Notes: a model not told the origin generated them from the letters alone. DNA of 64,000 bases from Pseudomonas ekonensis (GCF_019145435.1 NZ_JAHSTS010000001.1:1378001-1442000), one strand, 5' to 3'. Positions 22,177-31,369 are shown, counted from the first letter of the stretch. Program-made: numbers and translations.

Positions 22177-22856
22177 CAGTCGGCCCGCTCTTCGAGGACA
22201 TAACCCATGCCGCGCACGGTGTGGATCAGTTTGTTGGGGAAATCGTCGTCGATCTTCAGGCGCAGCCGCCTGATCGCCACTTCGATCACGTTGGTGTCGC
22301 TGTCGAAGTTCATGTCCCAGACCTGCGAGGCGATCAAGGATTTGGGCAACACTTCGCCCTGGCGGCGCAGGAGCATTTCCAGCAGGGCGAACTCCTTGGC
22401 CGTGAGGTCGATGCGCTGGCCGCTGCGCTCGACCCGGCGGCGGATCAGGTCCAGGCGCAGGTCCGCCAGTTGCAGGCTGGTTTCCTGGGGCGTGGCGCTG
22501 CCGCGCCGTAGCAGGCTGCGCACCCGGGCGAGCAGCTCGGAGAAGGCGAACGGCTTGACCAGGTAATCGTCGGCGCCCAGTTCCAGGCCGTGCACCCGGT
22601 CCTCCACCGCGTCCTTGGCGGTCAGGAACAGCACCGGCGTATCCAGGCCGGCGCCGCGCACCGCTTGCAGGATCTGCCAGCCGTCCCGGCCGGGCAGCAT
22701 CACGTCGAGGATCAGCAAGGCATAGTCGCCGCTCAGCGCCAGTTGCTGGCCGCTGTTGCCGTCGGCCACAAGCTCGGTGTTGAACCCCGCCTCGGTCAGG
22801 CCCTGGCGCAAGTAATGACCGGTTTTCGGTTGGTCTTCGACGATCAGCAGTTTCAT
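22176..22856 (-). CDS. copR: Copper-responsive OmpR-family response regulator, CopR type
   Basis: This 226-aa regulator has a receiver with the acidic pair in [18 protein letters not shown] and the phospho-Asp in [14 protein letters not shown]. The conserved Lys is in [16 protein letters not shown]. The OmpR winged helix has [14 protein letters not shown] and the wing [18 protein letters not shown], with the C-terminal [12 protein letters not shown]. These match CopR/IrlR/CusR regulators. The ATG at 22856 was chosen because the receiver begins there. It is co-transcribed with copS and divergent from the cupredoxin gene. Confidence 0.86.
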   Translation of the reverse strand: MKLLIVEDQPKTGHYLRQGLTEAGFNTELVADGNSGQQLALSGDYALLILDVMLPGRDGWQILQAVRGAGLDTPVLFLTAKDAVEDRVHGLELGADDYLVKPFAFSELLARVRSLLRRGSATPQETSLQLADLRLDLIRRRVERSGQRIDLTAKEFALLEMLLRRQGEVLPKSLIASQVWDMNFDSDTNVIEVAIRRLRLKIDDDFPNKLIHTVRGMGYVLEERAD

Positions 22857-22914
22857 GGGGCGGCTCGGGTGGAGGTTTCGGGGCGTTATACCGTGGACGG
22901 TCGCCACGCAGGCC

Positions 22915-22947
22915 AACCTGACAAAGTTGTAATCTGCCTGTCAGGTT
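22915..22947. promoter_or_regulatory. Candidate CopR box in the copR/cupredoxin divergent promoter
   Basis: A perfect 9-bp inverted repeat (AACCTGACA at 22915-22923, TGTCAGGTT at 22939-22947) encloses TTGTAAT. On the minus strand, 22934-22917 reads GATTACAACTTTGTCAGG. This matches 15 of 18 bases at 63280-63297 ahead of copA. Confidence 0.72.
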
Positions 22948-23010
22948 CGCGCCAGCGCAGGCGGGCTAGAGTTTCCCACAGGCTGAACCTTTCTTTGTTG
23001 GAGTACGACC

Positions 23011-23574
23011 ATGTTTTTGCGCAACCGTCTGACCGTCGCCGCCTGCCTGCTGGCGCTGAGTTCGCCTCTGTGGGCGGCTGGGGCGCACACCTACGAATTC
23101 GGCCAGCCGGCCCCGGCGGCCAAGGCAAGCCGCAGCATCGAAGTGGTGATGGGCGACATGTCGTTCGATCCGAAGGCCATCGAGGTCAAGGCCGGCGAGA
23201 CCGTTCGTTTCGTGCTGGTGAACAAGGGACAACTGCTGCACGAATTCAACCTGGGCGATGCGGCGATGCATGCCAGCCATCAGCAGGAAATGTTGCAGAT
23301 GCAGCAAAGCGGCATGCTCACGCCCACCGGCATGAAGGACATGTCCCACGACATGGCCGGCATGGACCACAGCGCGATGGGCCACGATGCCATGGCGATG
23401 GACGCGATGAAGCCGGGCATGAAGCACGACGACCCCAACAGCGTGCTGGTGGAACCCGGCAAGACCGCCGAGTTGACCTGGACGTTCAGCAAGGCCGTCA
23501 ATCTGGAGTTCGCGTGCAACATCCCCGGCCATTATCAGGCCGGCATGGTCGGCAAACTGACGGTCAGTCAGTAA
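23011..23574 (+). CDS. Met/His-rich periplasmic cupredoxin (copper-binding)
   Basis: This 187-aa protein has a signal peptide ending SSPLWAAG and a plastocyanin/azurin-like fold. Copper ligands are likely to be the His in LLHEFNLGD, then Cys and His in FACNIPGHYQAGM, plus the Met in that last segment. A long insertion between them (residues about 90-145) is Met/His-rich ([19 protein letters not shown]), like those of CopA and CopB. It may bind or oxidise copper in the periplasm. It is divergent from copRS across a candidate CopR box. Confidence 0.83.
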   Translation: MFLRNRLTVAACLLALSSPLWAAGAHTYEFGQPAPAAKASRSIEVVMGDMSFDPKAIEVKAGETVRFVLVNKGQLLHEFNLGDAAMHASHQQEMLQMQQSGMLTPTGMKDMSHDMAGMDHSAMGHDAMAMDAMKPGMKHDDPNSVLVEPGKTAELTWTFSKAVNLEFACNIPGHYQAGMVGKLTVSQ

Positions 23575-23635
23575 GCACTCAAAGGCGGGAGCAAAGGCTG
23601 GTAGAATCCGCTGATTCTTCAGTCAGGTTTCCGCC

Positions 23636-24466
23636 ATGCATCCCGCAGCCGAACATTCGCCGCTGGGCAAATCCAGCGAATACATCGCCACCTACACGCC
23701 GTCCCTGCTGTTTCCGATCCCGCGTACCGCCAAATGGGCGGAACTGGGGCTGAGCGCAGACACCCTGCCGTACAAGGGCGTGGATTTCTGGAACTGCTTC
23801 GAGCTGTCGTGGCTGCTGCCGTCGGGCAAGCCGGTGGTGGCGATCGGCGAGTTCAGCATTCCGGCGGATTCGCCGAACATCATCGAGTCCAAGTCGTTCA
23901 AGCTGTACCTGAACTCCCTGAACCAGACGCCGTTCGCCGACACCGCGAGCCTGGAAGCGACGCTGGTCAAGGACCTGTCCGCCGCAGCCGGCAAGCCGGT
24001 GGGCGTGCGGATCCGCAGCCTGAAGGACGTCGAGGCCGAGGGCGTGACGGCGCTGCCGGGGGTGTGCATCGACGACCTGGACATCCGTGTCAGCCAATAT
24101 GAGCACCCGCGCCCTGAGCTGCTGCGTTGCGACGCTTCGCGAGTGGTGGAGGAGAGCGTGCACAGCCACCTGCTCAAGTCCAACTGCCCGGTGACCAGCC
24201 AGCCGGACTGGGGCAGCGTGGTGGTGGAGTACCGTGGCGCGGCGCTGGACCATTCGAGCCTGCTGGAATACATCGTCAGTTTCCGCCAGCACTCGGACTT
24301 CCACGAGCAGTGCGTGGAGCGGATCTTCCTCGACCTGCAACGGTTGCTCAAGCCAGAGAAACTGACCGTCTATGCGCGCTACGTGCGCCGCGGCGGCCTG
24401 GACATCAACCCGTACCGCAGCACGGAAAGCGTGCAGTTGCCGAACCTGCGCCTGGTTCGTCAGTAA
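23636..24466 (+). CDS. queF: NADPH-dependent 7-cyano-7-deazaguanine reductase
   Basis: QueF reduces preQ0 to preQ1 in queuosine biosynthesis. The 276-aa length is that of the two-domain (YqcD-like) type. The NADPH motif [15 protein letters not shown] is in the N-terminal half. The active-site Cys is in [14 protein letters not shown], and the substrate-binding Glu is in the [13 protein letters not shown] region. The gene stands alone between the cupredoxin gene and a terminator. Confidence 0.95.
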   Translation: MHPAAEHSPLGKSSEYIATYTPSLLFPIPRTAKWAELGLSADTLPYKGVDFWNCFELSWLLPSGKPVVAIGEFSIPADSPNIIESKSFKLYLNSLNQTPFADTASLEATLVKDLSAAAGKPVGVRIRSLKDVEAEGVTALPGVCIDDLDIRVSQYEHPRPELLRCDASRVVEESVHSHLLKSNCPVTSQPDWGSVVVEYRGAALDHSSLLEYIVSFRQHSDFHEQCVERIFLDLQRLLKPEKLTVYARYVRRGGLDINPYRSTESVQLPNLRLVRQ

Positions 24467-24495
24467 AGTCTTGCACCACAGGTGGTGTCCTCGCC

Positions 24496-24527
24496 GGCCT
24501 CATCGCCAGCCCGCTGGCGATGAGGCC
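24496..24527. repeat. Perfect 15-bp palindromic REP unit
   Basis: GGCCTCATCGCCAGC and GCTGGCGATGAGGCC are exact inverted copies separated by two bases. The unit lies downstream of queF and shares GCGATGAGG with other REP copies in the window. Confidence 0.75.
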
Positions 24528-24545
24528 CGTGAAGGTTCGGACATG

Positions 24546-24578
24546 AAAAAGCCCTGCCGGCGACGGCAGGGCTTTTTT
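24546..24578. terminator. Bidirectional terminator between queF and the DUF4404 gene
   Basis: The stem AAAAAGCCCTGCCG / CGGCAGGGCTTTTTT has the loop GCGA. T-runs occur on both strands, as suits convergent genes. Confidence 0.92.
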
Positions 24579-24592
24579 GCGTGTGCAGGGGT

Positions 24593-24856
24593 TCAGATGC
24601 CCATGCTGACCAGAGAGTTCATGATGTTGCGCAAGGTGCCGGCGATGGCGGGGTGTTCGACCTCGAAGCGTTCGACCGCGAGGTTCACGCCATCGGCGAT
24701 GTTGGTGTCTTGGGTGGATTGCTCCAGTTTGAGCTCGGATTCGATCTGCGCCATGAGTTGGTGCAGATGCTCGCGCTCGGCGTCGGACAGCGGCGGATTC
24801 TGTTCCAGTTGCTCGCGCAGGGTGTTGAGCTGTTCTTGCAGTTCGCGGGCGGGCAT
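24593..24856 (-). CDS. DUF4404 family small protein
   Basis: This 87-aa, mostly helical and acidic protein begins MPARELQEQLNTLREQLEQN and ends in ERFEVEHPAIAGTLRNIMNS. The text fits the DUF4404 family, whose function is unknown. It has no signal or membrane segment, and the N-terminal 55 residues could form a coiled coil. Confidence 0.78.
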   Translation of the reverse strand: MPARELQEQLNTLREQLEQNPPLSDAEREHLHQLMAQIESELKLEQSTQDTNIADGVNLAVERFEVEHPAIAGTLRNIMNSLVSMGI

Positions 24857-24964
24857 GGCGGTTTCCTTTTGTCGGGAGGCACTGGCATAGACCGCAGCCG
24901 GGCGCCAAAGGTCTATGGCTCCCCTTAAGACTAATCCACTCTCGGGCCGCCTGCATGATCCCGG

Positions 24965-25582
24965 TCAGGGCTTCTCGCCTTTGAGCCTGCGCAGGCTGAT
25001 GTCGGCCAGGCACGTGTCGAGCTCGCCCAGATGGTCGATCACCGAGTGCACACCCAGGCCGTACAGCTGCAGCGTCGCCTTGCCGCGCAACTGTTCGCGC
25101 TCCTTCTGCTCCAGGGCGTGCCATTGCTCCGGCGACAAGCCGCAGAGCGGGCCGCAGGAGGCCAGCCCGATGGTCCAGAGCCCGGCGTTCAGGCCCGATT
25201 GCAGCAGGCGCGGTTCGCCGCTGACCAGCACGCAGCCGTCGAGCCGTTCGACGTTCAGGGACATCAGCGCTTGCCAGCAGGCGCCCGGGGCCGGCCATGG
25301 ATTGATTGTTGCCGAATATTGCGACGGCTGGATCCACGACGGCAACGCGGCGGTCAGGGGGTGGGCGAGGGCGGGCGGCAGTTCGTCGAGCCAGGCGCAG
25401 GGGATCTGCTGGCGCTGCAGGCTGTTCAGGCTGTCCAGGGCGCCGGGGGTGGCCTGGGTGTGTTCCTGCAGGACTTCGCCGTGGCGGGCGCGGGCGCCGA
25501 AATCCACCAGGCAGCCGCTGAGCCCGAACAGCACGGCGGTCAGGTTGGAGGCGCTGAGGGGCAAGGTTTCGGCGTGCGGCAT
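24965..25582 (-). CDS. HAD-fold phosphonatase-like protein lacking the catalytic Asp
   Basis: This 205-aa protein resembles phosphonoacetaldehyde hydrolases of the HAD superfamily. The motif that should read FDWAGTxVDFG is FGLSGCLVDFG, so the nucleophilic Asp and the second-position acid are gone while the flanking VDFG is kept. The middle segment VSGEPRLLQSGLNAGLWTIG corresponds to HAD motif III. The C-terminal text ATLQLYGLGVHSVIDHLGEL resembles the phosphonatase end. It is probably inactive as a phosphohydrolase, perhaps binding or regulatory. The start at 25582 was chosen because the fold begins there. Confidence 0.7.
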   Translation of the reverse strand: MPHAETLPLSASNLTAVLFGLSGCLVDFGARARHGEVLQEHTQATPGALDSLNSLQRQQIPCAWLDELPPALAHPLTAALPSWIQPSQYSATINPWPAPGACWQALMSLNVERLDGCVLVSGEPRLLQSGLNAGLWTIGLASCGPLCGLSPEQWHALEQKEREQLRGKATLQLYGLGVHSVIDHLGELDTCLADISLRRLKGEKP

Positions 25583-25779
25583 GAAAACGTCCCTGAAATA
25601 GCGAGAGGCTAGGGCAGGCCGGTGACAGTTGGATGACAGGTTGGTGAAAGCGGCCGTAGGAGATGTCGCACGTTGTCTGCGCGACGGCCTGCCCAAAGCG
25701 GCTTTTGCGCTTATACTAGCGCCCATATCGCCGGGGCGGATTCGTCCTGCGCCAGTCCCCATCCAAGGAGTTTCTTTTT

Positions 25780-26469
25780 ATGCGCTGGAGCAATCCTCTC
25801 GCTCAGATCTGTGTATGTGCCGGTGTGTTGCTGGCCCCGTTCGCCGCCCAGGCCGCGACGGAAGAAGACCCTTGGGAAAGCGTCAACCGTCCGATCTTCC
25901 AGTTCAACGATTTCGTCGACACCTACGCACTCAAGCCACTGGCGCAGGGCTATGAATACGTGACGCCGCAGTTCCTCGAGGACGGCATCCACAACATGTT
26001 CCGCAACGTCGGCGACGTCACCAACTTCGCCAACAACATCCTGCAGGCCAAGCCGGCCGCCGCCGGCGTCGATGCGGCACGCCTGATCTTCAACACCACC
26101 TTCGGCCTGCTCGGCTTCTTCGACGTCGGCACCAAGATGGGCCTGCAGCGCAGCGACGAAGACTTCGGCCAGACCCTCGGCTACTGGGGCGTGGGCAGCG
26201 GCCCGTACGTGATGCTGCCGCTGCTGGGCCCTAGCACCCTGCGCGACGCGCCGTCGAAGTACGTCGACAGCTACACCGGCCCTTACCGCTACATCAACGA
26301 CGTGCCGGTGCGCAACTCGATCTTCGGCCTGAACATCGTCGACACCCGCGCCAGCCTGCTCTCCAGCGAGAAGCTGATCAGCGGCGACAAGTACACCTTC
26401 ATCCGCAACGCCTATCTGCAGAACCGCGAGTTCAAGGTCAAGGACGGCCACGTCGAAGACGATTTCTGA
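25780..26469 (+). CDS. mlaA: MlaA (VacJ) outer-membrane phospholipid transport protein
   Basis: MlaA removes misplaced phospholipids from the outer leaflet of the outer membrane with porins and passes them to MlaC. The 229-aa product has a signal sequence ending APFAAQA. The family motif DPWESVNRPIFQFND comes next, and GYWGVGSGPYVMLPLLGPS follows near residue 135. The signal has no canonical lipobox before the cleavage point, unlike E. coli MlaA. The gene stands alone, with a terminator 27 bp after its stop. Confidence 0.92.
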   Translation: MRWSNPLAQICVCAGVLLAPFAAQAATEEDPWESVNRPIFQFNDFVDTYALKPLAQGYEYVTPQFLEDGIHNMFRNVGDVTNFANNILQAKPAAAGVDAARLIFNTTFGLLGFFDVGTKMGLQRSDEDFGQTLGYWGVGSGPYVMLPLLGPSTLRDAPSKYVDSYTGPYRYINDVPVRNSIFGLNIVDTRASLLSSEKLISGDKYTFIRNAYLQNREFKVKDGHVEDDF

Positions 26470-26799
26470 TCGCCTGCGGCGATCGCCGGACACCGAAGGC
26501 GGCCATCAGGCCGCCTTTTTTCATGGCGGCGACCTTCCAACGGGTTACGGATTGATGGGTTCTTATAACTCTCTGTGATTTGACAAACAAAGTCGTCAGG
26601 TGGCGATCGGCGCATGCTTGAAACGCCCCGCGGATGGGAGTACCGTCTGCGCCTTAGAAGGGCACCTCTGGTGTGATCGCGTTCGGGACCGTTGTCCGCA
26701 AGCGCCGCAGCAGAGAGGCTAGAAAGCGAATCCAGTAGTCTGCGCCGGGCCTGTCGCCCCGCCTGCTACGCCAACCCCATTCTGGCGCCGTTTGCCCAC
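26470..26799. other. mlaA-rssB intergenic region
   Basis: These 330 bp carry the mlaA terminator at the left end. The remainder, which precedes the rssB start, shows no gene or repeat that I can identify. Confidence 0.5.
26496..26521 (+). terminator. Terminator of mlaA
   Basis: The stem AGGCGGCC / GGCCGCCT has the loop ATCA and is followed by TTTTTT. Confidence 0.9.
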
Positions 26800-27984
26800 A
26801 TGCCAAAAACCAGTGCCACGCTGCTGATAATCGATGATGACGAAGTAGTGCGCGCGAGCCTCGCGGCCTATTTGGAAGACAGTGGTTTCAGCGTCCTGCA
26901 GGCCGGCAACGGTCAGCAGGGACTTCAGGTATTCGAGCAAGACAAGCCCGATCTGGTCATCTGCGATCTGCGCATGCCGCAGATGGGCGGTCTCGAACTC
27001 ATCCGTCAGGTCACCGAACGCTCGCCGCAGACGCCGGTGATCGTGGTGTCGGGTGCCGGCGTGATGAACGATGCGGTGGAGGCCCTGCGCCTCGGTGCCG
27101 CCGATTACCTGATCAAGCCCCTCGAAGACCTGGCCGTGCTCGAGCACTCCGTGCGCCGGGCCCTGGATCGTGCACGGCTGCTGCTGGAGAACCAGCGCTA
27201 CCGCGAGAAGCTCGAAAAGGCCAACCGTGAGCTCGAAGCCAGCCTGAACCTGCTTCAGGAAGACCAGAACGCCGGGCGCCAGGTGCAGATGAACATGCTC
27301 CCGGTCAGCCCCTGGAGCGTCGACGAGCTGCGCTTCGAGCACCAGATCATCCCGTCCCTGTACCTGTCCGGCGATTTCGTCGACTACTTCCGGGTCGATG
27401 ACCATCGGGTGGCGTTCTACCTGGCGGACGTCTCGGGCCACGGCGCTTCCTCCGCGTTCGTGACCGTGCTGCTGAAGTTCATGACCACGCGCCTGCTGTT
27501 CGAGTCCAAGCGCAACGGCACATTGCCGGAGTTCAAGCCGTCGGAAGTCCTGGGCCATATCAACCGGGGACTGATCAGCTGTAAGCTGGGCAAGCATGTC
27601 ACGATGGTCGGTGGCGTCATCGACGAGGAGACCGGTTTGTTGACCTATAGCATCGGCGGCCATCTGCCGTTGCCTGTGCTGTACACGCCTGAGGGCGTGC
27701 GCTACCTCGAGGGCCGCGGGCTGCCCGTGGGGCTCTTCAACGAGGCCACCTACGAGGATCACGTGCTGGAGCTGCCGCCGACGTTCAGCCTGACGCTGAT
27801 GTCTGATGGCATTCTGGATCTTTTGCCAGAGCCCACACTCAAAGAAAAAGAAGCCGCCTTGCCCCAACGGGTCAAGACGGCGGGCGGCAGCCTGGATGGT
27901 CTGCGCCAGGTGTTTGGATTGGCCACGCTCGGGGAGATGCCGGATGATATCGCCCTGTTGGTGTTGAGCAGGAACCTTCAATGA
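26800..27984 (+). CDS. rssB: Response regulator with PP2C/SpoIIE phosphatase domain (RssB)
   Basis: This 394-aa protein has an N-terminal receiver (LLIIDDDEVVRASLAAYL; phospho-Asp in LVICDLRMPQMGG; Lys in YLIKPLEDL). A coiled linker (residues about 125-165) connects it to a PP2C-type phosphatase with metal-binding FYLADVSGHGASSAFV and LMSDGILDLL. In pseudomonads RssB with the STAS protein encoded next controls RpoS stability or activity. ATG 26800 opens the receiver. The stop overlaps the rssC start (ATGA), so the two are translationally coupled. Confidence 0.88.
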   Translation: MPKTSATLLIIDDDEVVRASLAAYLEDSGFSVLQAGNGQQGLQVFEQDKPDLVICDLRMPQMGGLELIRQVTERSPQTPVIVVSGAGVMNDAVEALRLGAADYLIKPLEDLAVLEHSVRRALDRARLLLENQRYREKLEKANRELEASLNLLQEDQNAGRQVQMNMLPVSPWSVDELRFEHQIIPSLYLSGDFVDYFRVDDHRVAFYLADVSGHGASSAFVTVLLKFMTTRLLFESKRNGTLPEFKPSEVLGHINRGLISCKLGKHVTMVGGVIDEETGLLTYSIGGHLPLPVLYTPEGVRYLEGRGLPVGLFNEATYEDHVLELPPTFSLTLMSDGILDLLPEPTLKEKEAALPQRVKTAGGSLDGLRQVFGLATLGEMPDDIALLVLSRNLQ

Positions 27985-28463
27985 GTACCGGTAGAATCCA
28001 GTTCGCCGAGCAGGACGGCACCTTTGTCCTGAAGTTCGTCGGTGAAGTACGCCTGACCCTGTGTTCGGCGTTGGATGCGACTATTGAGAAAATCTTCACC
28101 GCGTTGAACTTCAACGCGATCGTGATCGATTTGACCGAAACCCGCAGCATCGACAGCACCACCCTGGGCCTGTTGGCCAAGCTGTCCATCCTGTCGCGGC
28201 AGAAGGTCGGCCTGTTGCCGACCGTCGTCACCACCCACGATGACATCACCCGTCTGCTGCAGTCGATGGGCTTCGAGCAGGTGTTCAACATCGTCAACCA
28301 CCCTGTGCCGTGTCCGGAGTGTCTCGACGACCTGCCGGACCAGGACCAGTCGGAGGAAGTGGTGCGGATCAAGGTGCTCGAGGCGCACAAGATCCTCATG
28401 GGGCTGAACGAGTCCAACCGTGAGGCGTTCCATGACCTGGTGAACGCGCTCGAGCGGCATTGA
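27981..28463 (+). CDS. rssC: STAS-domain anti-sigma factor antagonist (RssC)
   Basis: This 160-aa STAS protein carries the likely phospho-acceptor Ser in TETRSIDSTTLGLLAKLSIL. It is presumably dephosphorylated by the PP2C domain of RssB, giving a partner-switching module linked to the general stress response. Residues after about 105 form an extra C-terminal tail with CPECLDDLPDQD. The start overlaps the rssB stop by four bases. Confidence 0.86.
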   Translation: MSTGRIQFAEQDGTFVLKFVGEVRLTLCSALDATIEKIFTALNFNAIVIDLTETRSIDSTTLGLLAKLSILSRQKVGLLPTVVTTHDDITRLLQSMGFEQVFNIVNHPVPCPECLDDLPDQDQSEEVVRIKVLEAHKILMGLNESNREAFHDLVNALERH

Positions 28464-28524
28464 CCGTCCCGGCGGCGGGGCCGCTAACAGCCAGGCGGGA
28501 GCAAGCTCCCTCGCCAGATGAATG

Positions 28525-28558
28525 AAAAAGGGCGAACCTGTGAGGGTTCGCCCTTTTT
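28525..28558. terminator. Bidirectional terminator between rssC and tal
   Basis: The stem AAAAAGGGCGAACC / GGTTCGCCCTTTTT has T-runs on both strands and lies between convergent genes. A REP remnant (GGGAGCAAGCTCCC) lies just before it at about 28498-28511. Confidence 0.92.
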
Positions 28559-28576
28559 GCGTTGGCCGTCAGCCGG

Positions 28577-29503
28577 TCACAGCTTGGCTTTGAGCAGCGC
28601 TTCGAGCTTTTCCTGGTCGCGGGCGAACTGGCGGATGCCTTCGGCCAGTTTCTCGGTGGCCATCGCGTCTTCGTTGGACAGCCAGCGGAACTGCGCTTCG
28701 TTCAGCGGCAGACGGGCCTCGCCGGTGTGGCCCGGCGCCAGTTTGCGCTCCAGCTTGCCGGTGTCCGCCGCCAGCTTGTCGATCAGGTCGGGGCTGATGG
28801 TCAGGCGGTCGCAGCCGGCCAGCTGTTCGATCTGGCTCAGGTTGCGGAAGCTGGCGCCCATGACCACGGTCTTGTAGCCGTTGGCCTTGTAGTAGTTGTA
28901 GATGCGGGTCACCGACTGCACGCCCGGATCGTCGGCGCCGGTGTACTCGTTGCCGTTGGCCTTCTTGTACCAGTCGTAGATACGGCCCACGAACGGCGAA
29001 ATCAGGAACACGCCGGCATCGGCGCAGGCGGCGGCCTGGGCGAAGGAGAACAGCAGGGTCAGGTTGGTCTGGATGCCTTCCTTCTCCAGGATCTCGGCGG
29101 CGCGGATGCCTTCCCAGGTGGAGGCGATCTTGATCAGCACGCGGTCGCGGCCGATGCCGGCCTTGTCGTACAGCTCGATCAGGCGGTGCGCACGCTTGAG
29201 CATGGCGTCCTGGTCGAACGACAGGCGCGCATCCACTTCGGTGGAGATGCGCCCGGGGATCACTTTCAGGATTTCCTGGCCCACCGCGACGCCGAAGCGG
29301 TCGCTGGCCAGGCCCACGTCGCCCTTGCAGTCGCTGACGCTGGCGTTCAGCAGCTCGGCGTAGGCCGCAATGGCGGCCGCCTTGAGCAGCAGGGAAGGGT
29401 TGGTGGTCGCATCGACCGGTTTGACCCGGGCAATGGCTTCGAAGTCGCCGGTGTCGGCAACGACGGTGGTGAATTGTTTCAGTTGTTCCAGCTTGGAAGT
29501 CAT
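28577..29503 (-). CDS. tal: Transaldolase
   Basis: This 308-aa class I aldolase of the pentose phosphate pathway transfers a dihydroxyacetone unit. It opens [20 protein letters not shown], contains [13 protein letters not shown], and has the Schiff-base Lys in [34 protein letters not shown] and VMGASFRN complete the signature. The ATG at 29503 gives the standard length. In PAO1, as I recall, tal adjoins dusA; here the exopolysaccharide island lies between them. Confidence 0.96.
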   Translation of the reverse strand: MTSKLEQLKQFTTVVADTGDFEAIARVKPVDATTNPSLLLKAAAIAAYAELLNASVSDCKGDVGLASDRFGVAVGQEILKVIPGRISTEVDARLSFDQDAMLKRAHRLIELYDKAGIGRDRVLIKIASTWEGIRAAEILEKEGIQTNLTLLFSFAQAAACADAGVFLISPFVGRIYDWYKKANGNEYTGADDPGVQSVTRIYNYYKANGYKTVVMGASFRNLSQIEQLAGCDRLTISPDLIDKLAADTGKLERKLAPGHTGEARLPLNEAQFRWLSNEDAMATEKLAEGIRQFARDQEKLEALLKAKL

Positions 29504-29693
29504 GAGCGTGCTCTGTCCTAGGGGTCTGATGACATTACCCGAGCGCTGACAGCCGCTCAAGGGCATGAACGCGGATCGGCGGCCCCCGAGGCAACAACCT
29601 GAAAACGGCTGTTTGAAAGGCGGGGGCGCGGTGTCGATGGATTCGATGGCGAAAGCGGCCGCAGGTTCAAAGCGACGGATGGGTGGAGGGCGG

Positions 29694-30641
29694 CTATTGG
29701 GCGTTCAGTTGCGTGCGGGCCGTCAGTTGCGCCGGTTTCGGCTGGCCGTCGGAGGTCAGCAGGCCGAAGTTGCGTTCCCGGTCGTTGCTGCCCGAATCGC
29801 TGTTTTTCCATTCATAGATCGAGGTCAACGGGATGTTGAGCCGTTTGACGTCGCCGATGAACGCGCCGATCTTGCTGGCCTGGCCCTCGGGGCCGCCGTT
29901 GGAGCCGAGCGCCGAGATGCCCCACTCGCTGATGACCCCTGGCAAGTGGAAGTTCTGCTGGATGAACGCCTGGGCATTGCCGATCTGCGCGGCGGTCATG
30001 CCGTAGGGGTGATAGGACACCGCGTCCAGGCAGTCGGGGTAGGCGCTGACGATGCTGTTCAGCGCAACGGCCGAAGCCGACCCTGCGCTCGGCGGCCGGG
30101 CGAAGCCGAAGCCGATCAGGGGCGTGGAGGAGGTTTTGCCTCGCAGCGACTGGCACATGCCTTTCATGAACGGCGCGAAGGTCGTGTCGAAGTTGCCGGT
30201 CGGCCAGTACGTGGCCAGATCCGGTTCGTTCCAGACTTCGATGGCCACCAACTGCGTGCGGTAGGACGCCTCCAGGCTCGTCACCGCGCCGGCGAACGCT
30301 TCGCCCGCCGCCGCAGGCTCTGCGCTGAGGGGGCGGGTGGCGCGCACGGTCATCAGCACCGGCAACCCGGCTGCCCGGGCCACGGCGAAGGCGTCGCTGA
30401 TCTGCCGCTGATAGGCCGGGTCACCCAGGCTGTCGCTCCAGACGCCCAGGCGCACGAAGCTGAAGCCCGCCGCCTTGATCTGGGCGGCGTCGGCGGAAGA
30501 GAAGTTCTGGATCTTGACCTGTACCCCGATGGTCCTGGTGCCGGTCAGGGCCGGAAACAATTCGCTGGCGTGGGCCTGGCCGGCGGCGCCGAGCAGCAAG
30601 CAGGCCAGGGCGCCGAGCCGTTTGAGATGTGCTGAATACAT
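29694..30641 (-). CDS. Secreted glycoside hydrolase (GH5/GH39-like clan A fold)
   Basis: This 315-aa protein has a signal peptide ([20 protein letters not shown], cleaved near AHAS). The TIM-barrel hydrolase has a likely acid/base Glu in [13 protein letters not shown] and a likely nucleophile Glu in [12 protein letters not shown]. Small secreted hydrolases of this sort (for example PslG) accompany exopolysaccharide clusters, where they trim or recycle polymer in the periplasm. It is divergent from the wzb operon. The polymer it cleaves is unknown. The ATG at 30641 was preferred over one 33 bases upstream because the signal peptide starts there. Confidence 0.75.
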   Translation of the reverse strand: MYSAHLKRLGALACLLLGAAGQAHASELFPALTGTRTIGVQVKIQNFSSADAAQIKAAGFSFVRLGVWSDSLGDPAYQRQISDAFAVARAAGLPVLMTVRATRPLSAEPAAAGEAFAGAVTSLEASYRTQLVAIEVWNEPDLATYWPTGNFDTTFAPFMKGMCQSLRGKTSSTPLIGFGFARPPSAGSASAVALNSIVSAYPDCLDAVSYHPYGMTAAQIGNAQAFIQQNFHLPGVISEWGISALGSNGGPEGQASKIGAFIGDVKRLNIPLTSIYEWKNSDSGSNDRERNFGLLTSDGQPKPAQLTARTQLNAQ

Positions 30642-30928
30642 GTCTGCTCTCCTGATGAGAAATGACACTAGCAATCGTTGTTTGCCTTATCTGTTTCGAT
30701 AGGCGCAAGTGCGCGAAGTGCACGGATGTTATTTTTTGTCAGGAAACGACTTGTGAAAATCACAGTTATTTTTGGTCCGGCAATTCTGGTTGGGGGACTT
30801 TCCAGCGGCGTGGTACTTAATGCACTCAATTAACAGGGCGAATCTATTTCTGAACGCAGGAATGTCTCGTGGGTTCATTAAGATTGCGAGAAGTATTGGC
30901 AGAATGATATTACACAGGAAAGTAAACC
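30642..30928. other. Promoter region of the exopolysaccharide operon
   Basis: This 287-bp AT-rich region lies between the divergent hydrolase gene and wzb. It has several A/T tracts (for example around 30728-30775). I find no clear consensus promoter, and the GATGGCA motif of the later cluster regions is absent. Confidence 0.5.
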
Positions 30929-31369
30929 TTGTTCAAAAAGATCCTTGTCGTCTGCGTGGGCAACATCTGCCGAAGTCCGACAGCCGAACTCTTGTTGCGT
31001 GATGCGCTGGCCCCTGCGGGCGTCACGGTCGCGTCCGCCGGGCTGTCCGCCCGGGTCGGCGAAGCCATGGAAGCGTCCGCGCGCCAGGTGGTCGAGGAGC
31101 ACGGCCACAGCGCCGAAGGTTTCCGGGCGCGGCAGATCACGTCGGATATCGTCAATGATTCCGACTTGATCCTGGTCATGGAAAAAGAACATGTAAAACA
31201 AGTATTGAAGATCGCGTCCCACGCCAGGGGCAAAGTGTTCCTGCTCGGCAAGTGGCAAAGCGAGCGGGAAATACCGGATCCGTACCGTCAGGGAAAGGCC
31301 GCTTTTATTCATGCGCATGCATTGATTGAAGATGCTGTTTGCTCTTGGGCGCAACGCCTCGGGCGTTGA
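30929..31369 (+). CDS. wzb: Low-molecular-weight protein tyrosine phosphatase Wzb/Etp
   Basis: This 146-aa phosphatase should dephosphorylate the neighbouring Wzc tyrosine kinase. The catalytic P-loop VCVGNICRSPTAELLL is at residues 8-23, and the general acid Asp is in IPDPYRQGK. The start is TTG at 30929, preceded by CAGGAAAG. It is the first gene of the plus-strand exopolysaccharide operon, and wzc begins 39 bp later. Confidence 0.93.
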   Translation: MFKKILVVCVGNICRSPTAELLLRDALAPAGVTVASAGLSARVGEAMEASARQVVEEHGHSAEGFRARQITSDIVNDSDLILVMEKEHVKQVLKIASHARGKVFLLGKWQSEREIPDPYRQGKAAFIHAHALIEDAVCSWAQRLGR

